From: Candidatus Cloacimonadota bacterium
Lineage (GTDB): Bacteria; Cloacimonadota; Cloacimonadia; Cloacimonadales; Cloacimonadaceae
Assembly (NCBI GenBank): GCA_023228285.1
Contig: JALOBM010000055.1
Coordinates: 1 to 12,628 of the forward strand
Length of the DNA stretch: 12,628 nt
Direction: 5' to 3'
A program made the position numbers and the translations under genes. The notes below the pieces were generated by a model, which saw nothing but the letters and a program-made list of their open reading frames with translations, did no database searches and had not been told where the DNA came from. This document shows, one piece after another, positions 1 through 5,871 of the stretch (position 1 is the stretch's first letter; each line of letters starts with the position of its first letter).

Positions 1-67
1 CACTGCGAGCGTCCTTCGATTTCAGTCGCTGCACGCCATATCCTTGCTCTGACTTAATCTTGTCCAT
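1..67 (-). CDS. N-terminal fragment of an unrecognised protein
   Basis: The gene starts at an ATG (complement of 65-67) and runs off the left edge of the window, so only 22 residues are visible: MDKIKSEQGYGVQRLKSKDA followed by RS. The start is well supported by an AAGGAGA Shine-Dalgarno sequence four to five bases upstream, the best ribosome binding site in the window. The visible residues are charged and hydrophilic, with no signal peptide or membrane segment. They are too few to name a family. A terminator at about 146-174 separates it from the exoribonuclease further upstream, so it is probably transcribed from its own promoter. Confidence 0.55.
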   Translation of the reverse strand, partial: MDKIKSEQGYGVQRLKSKDARS

Positions 68-107
68 AAGAGTCTCCTTATTTCTGATAGCTTACTCCTA
101 TGGTCAT

Positions 108-136
108 ATGATACAAACTTAAAATAATCAGAACAA
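108..136 (-). promoter_or_regulatory. candidate sigma-70-type promoter for the gene at 1-67
   Basis: On the minus strand there is TTGTTC (complement of 131-136), a 17-bp spacer, then TATCAT (complement of 108-113). It lies about 40 bp upstream of the start codon and just downstream of the terminator, which is where a promoter is expected. The match is moderate and was found by eye, and the host's promoter consensus may differ. Confidence 0.35.
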
Positions 137-145
137 ATTAAACAT

Positions 146-174
146 AAAAACCCCGGTTCAAGCCGGGGTTTTTT
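146..174. terminator. bidirectional Rho-independent terminator
   Basis: A perfect stem CCCCGG (151-156) / CCGGGG (163-168) encloses the six-base loop TTCAAG. It is flanked by five A on the left and six T on the right, so it gives a GC stem plus U tract on either strand. On the minus strand it would end transcripts coming from the exoribonuclease about 550 bp upstream and insulate the promoter at 108-136. No plus-strand gene precedes it inside the window. Confidence 0.85.
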
Positions 175-175
175 C

Positions 176-723
176 GTGAGGTAAACTTCCATAATTCGGC
201 ATTTGATACAAAATCAAATATAGCAGGATAACCCTGAGGACGGCATATCATAGCAAGGGTTCGTAGCTTTAGCAAAGCCCTTCGCAGTGTGGACACGGCA
301 TCTTGCCGTATTGAATACTCTAGCATATAGACTAGCCCTTAGTACAATGATTATTGGTTGATTCGGACACCCATCCTTTATGCCCTTTGCTTTATCTTGA
401 TATGAACCTGATATCATCGGGTTATCATCGAGTGACGATTGCTTGATAACAGCTTTATATCTGCTTCAGCACTGCTTGAAGCAGAGAGGATGCACACAGA
501 TGACGCAGATTCTATGTTTGTAATGAGTTGAACTCGGATAATACGAAAGATGGAGCTAATTCGGCAAAGACATAATTTACCCACGAAAAATACACTGCCG
601 AATGGACTTCAACTGCTTTTGCTACACTTGATCACAGGAAGTCGAAAGAGCTGCAAAAAAATACATAATTCAAAACCTGGATAGGCTCTTTCAACTCCAT
701 ATTACTTCAGTGTATTATATGGG
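176..723. other. 548-bp noncoding stretch rich in inverted repeats
   Basis: I see no credible protein gene here: the short open frames lack ribosome binding sites and run through hairpins or the terminator. The stretch holds a series of inverted repeats: ATTTGAT/ATCAAAT (201-207, 213-219), AACCCT/AGGGTT (230-235, 256-261), GCTTT/AAAGC (266-270, 274-278), ACGGCA/TGCCGT (295-300, 304-309), TGATAT/ATATCA (398-403, 411-416), GTTATC/GATAAC (421-426, 445-450), CTGCTTCA/TGAAGCAG (461-468, 477-484), ATTCGGCA/TGCCGAAT (559-566, 596-603) and GAAAGAGC/GCTCTTTC (644-651, 685-692). It could be a structured 3' untranslated region of the exoribonuclease, a noncoding RNA ending at the terminator, or decayed repeat DNA. 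Confidence 0.6.
295..309. repeat. REP-like hairpin, ACGGCA-TCT-TGCCGT
   Basis: A perfect 6-bp stem with a TCT loop. It has the same geometry and the same loop as the CGTGCC-TCT-GGCACG hairpins at the right end of the window, although the stem sequence differs. This suggests, without proving it, that both belong to a family of dispersed intergenic hairpins. Confidence 0.5.
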
Positions 724-2580
724 TTAACAGATCAGATCGGCTTTGAGTAGCATCTTGTCCCAATCTATGTCGTAAACAGCAAAGGTAAAAATGTCGTTCT
801 GCGGAATGGCATCCAGAGCCACGAATACTTGTTTGCTCCAAGGCAGCAATTCCACCCTGTACTTTCCGTTGATCACGGCTTTCAGACAGCCCTCCATAGG
901 AGTATGGAGAAGGTACCGCTCTACATATTTGAGTACCCAGTAGCGCTCTGAACGCTGAGCCGTTTCCCTCAGAAGTAAAAGCCGTTTATCGATAACCGGA
1001 ATTAGTTGATCCAGGTCATCGGTGGTAAAAGCAGGAACCTCTTTGCGAAGGAATCCCACTACCTGCATCTGGTTTACTAAATCCACAAAACGCCGGATCG
1101 GACTGGTGACATGTAAATATGCCTCTGCGCCGATACCGGGGTGAAATCCTGCTTCTGTACTCAGATAGGCTGTGCTGATTTGCCATTGCTTTTCTTCATC
1201 ATAGATCTGCTTGATGTTCCGGTATAGCACTGGAATATTGTGCTTTATAGTGAAATCCGCAAGGAAGCGGTTGTATAGAATCATCATTTCTTCGATCATC
1301 CTGCGGGAGGGGCTGAAAAGATCAATTCGCTTGAACTGCAGCTCTTGGGCATCTGCTACCAGATTGTATATATATCGCTGTGCATCATTCTTTTCCACTG
1401 GTTCTCTTTGAGTATTTAGTGCGTCTGCGATGCGGAAAAGGGGCTGCCAGGCATCATGCTGCATTGCCCGATCAACATCTCTGTAGCTATAGTTTTTCAT
1501 CACCCGGATGCTTGTCATCTCAATGTTGCTCTCCAGCATATTGTAATTGGTATCAAAGCGGACAAAAAGACTAAGTACAGCCTTATCTTGATTGGCATTC
1601 AGAGAAAACATACGTTCGGAGTATAGCGGGGGCAACATCGGTACTATCCCGGAAGGAAGATATAAGGAAGATATTCTGGCTTTTGCCTCTAAGAACAAAG
1701 CGTGGTTCCGGTCAAAGTAATCCGCCAAATTGCTCACGTGGATGCCCAGAAGATATCCCTCTTCATCTTTTTCCAAGCTGAGAGCATCATCAAAATCCCG
1801 GCTGCCTTCATCATCAATGCAGAATGCAGTAATGGGTTTAGTAGCGATATGAGGTGTTCTCAAACCAGTAGCCCAGTCTTCTTTGATAAATGCTATGGGC
1901 AATCCAGATTCCAACATGGGAGGATCAGGCAGGGATAACGTGTCGCCCAAAGCCTTTCTGAGCCAGGCAGGATTGATGTTCCCTGCATTCTTCAAAGCTT
2001 TGGCGAGATCGTCTATTCGCTCTCCTTGCAAGAGCAGTCGCAAATCGAGTAAAAGATCTGCCCTCAAGCCTGGATCCGGGCTCTGTTCGGGGTGATGTGC
2101 AAGTCTAATCACTGCATCTAAATATTGCTGCCTTACTTCCTGCTTCTTCATGTCTCTCAGATACTTGGCTTCGCTTTCTGGTGTGCGTCGATAATAGAGA
2201 TCATGCTTTTGCAGATAGATCTGAGGATTGTCCTTCAGAAATAGTAAAAGAGCAAACAATTGGAAATCTCCGGTAATCCGATTTGCTTGGGCGATATCTT
2301 CAAAGCTCTGTCCCTCTGTGGAGACCGTAAGCTCCGGCAGTTCTTGCAATTGCAGTTGATGAACGAAATCCGCGAGGCTCTGTTCCAGAGGGGGATAGCA
2401 AGCCTTGCTGCAAAGTATTATCCTGGACGGATTGATGATCCGGTATTGCTTATCCAGCAACAGGATGTTATAGTTTTCAGCTTCCAAAGCAGCAACAAGC
2501 CCAAGGTGCAAAGAACCCTGGTCGTAAAACGCTACAGTGTGACCTACTGCTTCCTGACCGGTTGGGATTTGCTGTTTCAT
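724..2580 (-). CDS. RNase II/R-family (RNB domain) 3'-5' exoribonuclease
   Basis: A 618-residue protein predicted to degrade single-stranded RNA from the 3' end in the cytoplasm. The RNB catalytic core begins near residue 250. IDDEGSRDFDDAL (255-267) places D256, D262, D264 and D265 where E. coli RNase II has D201, D207, D209 and D210. Downstream are YLPSGIVPMLP (307-317) and VTSPIRRFVD (491-500), the latter carrying the conserved RNA-binding arginines. The N-terminus (about 11-57) looks like the small beta domain of the short cyanobacterial or organellar-type RNase II, not two cold-shock domains, and a C-terminal S1-like stretch is at most short (about 563-618). An in-frame ATG at 2616 lies inside the tRNA gene, so I start at 2580, preceded by AAAAGG. 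The gene follows tRNA-Arg by 30 bp and is probably co-transcribed with it. RNase II versus RNase R naming is uncertain. Confidence 0.93.
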   Translation of the reverse strand: MKQQIPTGQEAVGHTVAFYDQGSLHLGLVAALEAENYNILLLDKQYRIINPSRIILCSKACYPPLEQSLADFVHQLQLQELPELTVSTEGQSFEDIAQANRITGDFQLFALLLFLKDNPQIYLQKHDLYYRRTPESEAKYLRDMKKQEVRQQYLDAVIRLAHHPEQSPDPGLRADLLLDLRLLLQGERIDDLAKALKNAGNINPAWLRKALGDTLSLPDPPMLESGLPIAFIKEDWATGLRTPHIATKPITAFCIDDEGSRDFDDALSLEKDEEGYLLGIHVSNLADYFDRNHALFLEAKARISSLYLPSGIVPMLPPLYSERMFSLNANQDKAVLSLFVRFDTNYNMLESNIEMTSIRVMKNYSYRDVDRAMQHDAWQPLFRIADALNTQREPVEKNDAQRYIYNLVADAQELQFKRIDLFSPSRRMIEEMMILYNRFLADFTIKHNIPVLYRNIKQIYDEEKQWQISTAYLSTEAGFHPGIGAEAYLHVTSPIRRFVDLVNQMQVVGFLRKEVPAFTTDDLDQLIPVIDKRLLLLRETAQRSERYWVLKYVERYLLHTPMEGCLKAVINGKYRVELLPWSKQVFVALDAIPQNDIFTFAVYDIDWDKMLLKADLIC

Positions 2581-2610
2581 TTTTCTGCCTTTTACCTGCT
2601 TTGAAGTAAA

Positions 2611-2686
2611 TGGCACCCCTGGGAAGAATCGAACTTCCGACCAACGGTTTAGGAAACCGCTGCTCTATCCCCTGAGCTACAGGGGC
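2611..2686 (-). tRNA. tRNA-Arg (anticodon CCU)
   Basis: The 76-nt complement folds into a full cloverleaf. The acceptor GCCCCTG pairs with CAGGGGT (terminal G-U), the D arm is GCTC/GAGC, and the anticodon stem GCGGT/ACCGT (G-U at its outer end) surrounds the loop TTCCTAA. The five-base variable loop is TGGTC, and the T arm is GGAAG-TTCGATT-CTTCC. The discriminator base is G, and the CCA end is encoded in the DNA (complement of 2611-2613). The anticodon CCT reads AGG. It lies 30 bp upstream of the exoribonuclease start on the same strand and diverges from asd. Confidence 0.97.
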
Positions 2687-2738
2687 ACTCATATCAAGAT
2701 GCAAGCTTTTTGAATGGTGGAGATTCGTCAAGTTTACA

Positions 2739-2766
2739 TTGACAAAACTCTGCTATCCGCCACTAT
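2739..2766 (+). promoter_or_regulatory. candidate promoter for asd and the amidohydrolase
   Basis: A perfect TTGACA (2739-2744) is followed after 16 bp by CACTAT (2761-2766), a weak -10 match, about 36 bp before the chosen asd start. The -35 box is also half of the inverted repeat GTCAA-(7 bp)-TTGAC (2727-2743), which sits between the divergently transcribed tRNA and asd. Found by eye only. Confidence 0.35.
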
Positions 2767-2802
2767 GGCCCCATTAATGGATAGATCAAAGGAATGTCTG
2801 AT

Positions 2803-3783
2803 ATGAAAATAGCCATTGTAGGTGCCACCGGAGAGGTCGGCAGAATGATGATCAACTGCTTGGAGGAACAGAACCTGCAGCCGGAAGTACTGGATTTGTA
2901 TGCTTCCGAAAAATCCCAGGGCAGTATGCTCTACTATATGGACAAACCCCTGGAAGTACAAGTTCTGGATGAAGAATCTCTCAAAAGGGATTATGATTAT
3001 GTATTCTTTTCTGCCGGTGGGGGAGTGGCGCGATCCTATGCTCCCATCGCAGCCGCAGCTGGAGCGGTGGTCATCGACAATTCTTCCGCATACAGAACTG
3101 ATACCGATATCCCGTTGGTAGTTCCCCAGATCAATTCGTCTCAGTTGAAAGACTATCGCGGAATCGTTGCAAATCCCAATTGCTCCACCATACAGATGGT
3201 ATTGCCATTGGCAGTTTTAGACCGGGCTTTTGGGCTTCGCAAAGTGATCGTATCCACTTATCAGGCAGTATCGGGCAGCGGACACAACGGTATTGTTACT
3301 CTGGAAAATCAACGCCACGGATCACAGCTAAAGGGCATTTATCCAGAGATAATCGACCTCAATGTGATTCCTCAAATTGGTGTGTTTTTGGACAACGGTT
3401 ACAGCAATGAAGAAGAAAAGATGCTCAATGAAACTCGCAAGATACTATGTAACGACAATATCCAAGTAAGTGCTACTACCGTGAGAGTACCGGTGATATA
3501 TGGCCATTCCAATGCCGTATATGCCGAATTTGAACGGGAGGTGGATCTGCAAGAAGCCGCCTCTCTCCTCAGTAAAGCCCCGGCTATCCGATATCATGAA
3601 AACAGCTATATCACTCCACTGGGGATTGGTAATTCCAACGAAGCCCACGTCTGCAGACTCCGTTTTGGGGTAGATAAATACTCCTTGAGCTTCTGGAATG
3701 TAGGACACAATGTACGCATTGGTGCGGCTGCCAACGCAGTGAACATCCTGATTGCTCATGCAGAGATAAACGGGATAAACTGA
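2803..3783 (+). CDS. asd: aspartate-semialdehyde dehydrogenase
   Basis: A 326-residue cytoplasmic enzyme that reduces L-aspartyl-4-phosphate to L-aspartate-4-semialdehyde with NADPH, the branch point to lysine/DAP, threonine and methionine. The N-terminal Rossmann motif is VGATGEVG (6-13). NPNCST (124-129) carries the catalytic cysteine C127. QAVSGSG (154-160) and RVPVIYGHS (228-236) hold the substrate-binding glutamine, arginine and the catalytic-region histidine of the family. The length is normal. An alternative ATG three codons upstream (2794) directly abuts the AAAGGA ribosome binding site. The ATG at 2803 has proper spacing and gives the typical family N-terminus MKIAIVGATG, so I chose it. 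The stop is 2 bp before the amidohydrolase start, implying an operon. All catalytic motifs are intact. Confidence 0.95.
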   Translation: MKIAIVGATGEVGRMMINCLEEQNLQPEVLDLYASEKSQGSMLYYMDKPLEVQVLDEESLKRDYDYVFFSAGGGVARSYAPIAAAAGAVVIDNSSAYRTDTDIPLVVPQINSSQLKDYRGIVANPNCSTIQMVLPLAVLDRAFGLRKVIVSTYQAVSGSGHNGIVTLENQRHGSQLKGIYPEIIDLNVIPQIGVFLDNGYSNEEEKMLNETRKILCNDNIQVSATTVRVPVIYGHSNAVYAEFEREVDLQEAASLLSKAPAIRYHENSYITPLGIGNSNEAHVCRLRFGVDKYSLSFWNVGHNVRIGAAANAVNILIAHAEINGIN

Positions 3784-3785
3784 TT

Positions 3786-4904
3786 ATGCTCGATCCCATT
3801 CATATCCGCCACCATCTGCATCAGATACCTGAATTGGCTTATGACGAATACAAGACCAAGGCATTCCTGATGCAGCAACTGCAAGAACTCATTACTCCGG
3901 GCAGCTTGTTCAGGATATTGGAGTTCAAAAATTCCAACGGTATCCTGGTGGAATACAACAATGGGAAGACCCAGGACAATTATAAACTATTCCGTGCGGA
4001 TATGGATGCCCTGCCCACAATCGAGAAGAGCGGCTGCAGCTTTGCTTCCATTCACCCCGGTTTGATGCATGCTTGCGGTCACGATGTACACATGGCGGTT
4101 CTGATGGCTCTGATCCAAAAGGTACAGCAGTATCATCCTGCCCAAAACCTGCTATTTCTGTTTCAACCTGCCGAGGAAGGCCATGGTGGAGCAGAAAGCA
4201 TAATAAACGAAAACATCCTGCAGGGCTATGACATCCGCGCTGCATTCGCTCTGCATGTTGGCAGTGATCTACCGGTGGGCACTATCAGTTCAAAATCCGG
4301 TATCTTCTTTGGGATCCCGCAGGAATTTGACCTGAGATTCGTTGGCAAAGCATCCCATGTGGCTTTTCCCGAAAAGGGGATAAACGCCCTTGCTGCCGGG
4401 ATGCACTTCTATGAAGAACTTCTGAAGGAGATACCAGACCTCTCACGTGAGGAGCGCGTGATCTTCCATGTAGGAAAGATGAGCGCCGGGCAGGTTCGCA
4501 ATATCATCGCCGATGAATGCCTGATGGAAGGCACTCACCGTACTCTATCCAAAGCGATGAGAGACCGGTTGAATACTCTGATCCAAAAACATGCTCAGGC
4601 TGCTGCCGATGCCATTGGAGCCCAGACGGAACTGCGCCTGCTGGGTACTTATGATCCTGTGGTGAATAACGCTGAATTGGAGAGCAACCTAAGAGAGATT
4701 TGTAACCAGATGGATTACTCCTATCTTCCTGCAGAGACTGTGATGACAGGTGAGGATTTCGGCTTTTTCAGCTCCATGTATCCAGCCTTGCTGTTCTGGC
4801 TGGGCAGTGGTAGCGATATGCCCCTGCACTCCGGGTATTTCTTGCCGGATGACGACTGTATTGAAGTGGGAGCCAATGTGATGTGGGGCCTATTGCAAAG
4901 CTAA
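3786..4904 (+). CDS. M20D-family amidohydrolase, possibly N-acetyl-diaminopimelate deacetylase
   Basis: A 372-residue, probably cytoplasmic metallo-amidohydrolase of peptidase family M20D. The metal-site motifs are HACGHDVH (95-102, with C97 and H99), PAEEGHGG (128-135, with E130 and E131), ALHVG (155-159, with H157) and LHSG (347-350, with H348). FRADMDALP (69-77) and TGEDFGFF (321-328) are also typical. The lid/dimerisation domain spans roughly 175-290. M20D enzymes hydrolyse N-acyl amino acids, hippurate, IAA conjugates or N-acetyl-LL-diaminopimelate, and sequence alone does not separate these. The position 2 bp downstream of asd favours a role in lysine/DAP synthesis by the acetylated route, an inference from context. 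Its end lies only 3 bp from the end of the convergent dehydroquinate synthase reading frame, with no hairpin terminator between them. Confidence 0.88.
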   Translation: MLDPIHIRHHLHQIPELAYDEYKTKAFLMQQLQELITPGSLFRILEFKNSNGILVEYNNGKTQDNYKLFRADMDALPTIEKSGCSFASIHPGLMHACGHDVHMAVLMALIQKVQQYHPAQNLLFLFQPAEEGHGGAESIINENILQGYDIRAAFALHVGSDLPVGTISSKSGIFFGIPQEFDLRFVGKASHVAFPEKGINALAAGMHFYEELLKEIPDLSREERVIFHVGKMSAGQVRNIIADECLMEGTHRTLSKAMRDRLNTLIQKHAQAAADAIGAQTELRLLGTYDPVVNNAELESNLREICNQMDYSYLPAETVMTGEDFGFFSSMYPALLFWLGSGSDMPLHSGYFLPDDDCIEVGANVMWGLLQS

Positions 4905-4907
4905 GCG

Positions 4908-5144
4908 CTACAAGCTTATCTCAACCGCTTTGATCTGATCTCCCACCGGCAAAATAAGCCGCAACGCAACGCTGTTCTTTTTATCTTGCCTTAGCCAGGG
5001 GAGGATATCCTGAAAGCTTTGTTTGGCAGCAATATCAAGCGCTGCAGCCGGATAAGGATATTGCTGCAGGATGTTTTTCAGTACATCATATCGTGCAGTG
5101 TCGATGAGCTCCAATTCCATACTCAGATCACAAGCCATGTTCAT
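4908..5144 (-). pseudogene. aroB: C-terminal fragment of 3-dehydroquinate synthase, out of frame with the main part
   Basis: This 78-codon frame starts at an ATG whose ATGA overlaps the stop of the preceding frame. It is not an independent protein. Read straight on from HGDAVAW in the upstream frame, it supplies the C-terminal helical part that every dehydroquinate synthase has after its HG(E/D)AVA motif. It ends in a DKKNS...LRLILP-type segment (about residues 54-67) that matches the family C-terminus. It has no ribosome binding site of its own beyond coupling at the ATGA. A separate subunit made by termination-reinitiation cannot be excluded, but a frameshift of one original gene is much more likely. 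Confidence 0.75.
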
Positions 5145-5866
5145 GCCCAGGCAACCGCATCTCCATGCTTGATCTCATAATTGCTGAGACCTTCCAGAGC
5201 GTGGGCAAAGCTGTGTCCAAAGTTCAAGATTTGCCGTTCAGCTTCGTCAAAGGGATCTTTCATGCAGATCGACACTTTGTATAAAGCATGGCTTAGGATT
5301 TCTTCCACATCGGGTATCTGTCCCTCCCAATCCGGTAATGGCAATTGCCCCCACAGCAGATGATTTTTCATCATCTCAGCATAACCCTGACGTAACTCGT
5401 CTGCGGGTAAGCTGTGTAAAAAACAGGGATGCAAAACGATGCGTTCTGCCGGATAGAATGAGCCGATGTGATTCTTGTAGCCCTGGAAATTCAGCCCAGT
5501 CTTTCCTCCGATGGCGGCATCCACCATGGCCAAAAGCGTGGATGGATACAAATGAAGGCGACAACCGCGCTTGTATGTGGATACAGCATAAGCAGCAATA
5601 TCGCACACTACTCCGCCGCCAAAGACATGCACTACGCTGCTTCGCGTAAGTCCAGACTCACAAAAGAACTCGTATAAACGGTAGACACTATCCAGATCCT
5701 TGGTATCTTCTGATGCCTCAAGCTGAATGAGCGGTAGGTTTCCTAAACTAAAGTAGGAGGGATACAAGCTGTATAGATTGGCATCGCAAACAATCAGACC
5801 ATACTGAGGATACTGTAGATGTTCCTGTATCTCAAGGTTATCCGGGCTTATCTGTGCATGCGGCAT
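5141..5866 (-). CDS. aroB: 3-dehydroquinate synthase, N-terminal and central part (frameshifted near the 3' end)
   Basis: Dehydroquinate synthase converts DAHP to 3-dehydroquinate, the second shikimate step, using NAD and a metal ion. This frame encodes 241 residues. Visible motifs are FGGGVVCDIAAY (82-93), PSTLLAMVDAAIGGKTG (108-124), YAEMMKN (162-168, metal ligand E164), NFGHSFAHALE (215-225, H218) and HGDAVA (234-239, H234). The frame stops abruptly at TGA (5141-5143) right after HGDAVAWA, and the missing C-terminus continues in the frame of 4908-5144. The ATG at 5866 leaves 5 bp after the propeller stop codon. It has no clear Shine-Dalgarno, so reinitiation is likely. An upstream ATG at 5983 would add residues unlike the family and overlap the propeller gene. 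Even rejoined (about 318 residues) it is shorter than the usual 350-360, lacking the first strands. As written, the protein keeps its metal ligands but loses the C-terminal domain. Confidence 0.85.
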   Translation of the reverse strand: MPHAQISPDNLEIQEHLQYPQYGLIVCDANLYSLYPSYFSLGNLPLIQLEASEDTKDLDSVYRLYEFFCESGLTRSSVVHVFGGGVVCDIAAYAVSTYKRGCRLHLYPSTLLAMVDAAIGGKTGLNFQGYKNHIGSFYPAERIVLHPCFLHSLPADELRQGYAEMMKNHLLWGQLPLPDWEGQIPDVEEILSHALYKVSICMKDPFDEAERQILNFGHSFAHALEGLSNYEIKHGDAVAWA

Positions 5867-5871
5867 TCTCG

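Noticed and set aside
138..417. Two small overlapping minus-strand open frames in the noncoding left region
   Set aside because: They lack Shine-Dalgarno sequences, one runs through the Rho-independent terminator, and they cover several inverted repeats. The cysteine- and arginine-rich products look like translated repeat DNA.
644..692. Intrinsic terminator for the exoribonuclease from the GAAAGAGC/GCTCTTTC inverted repeat
   Set aside because: The T run lies inside the large loop, not after the stem, so it does not have terminator form. The stem-U-tract at 146-174 is the better candidate.
2477..2731. Minus-strand open frame crossing the tRNA and the start of the exoribonuclease
   Set aside because: It translates the tRNA gene in one frame and the exonuclease 5' end in the wrong frame. 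No ribosome binding site supports it.
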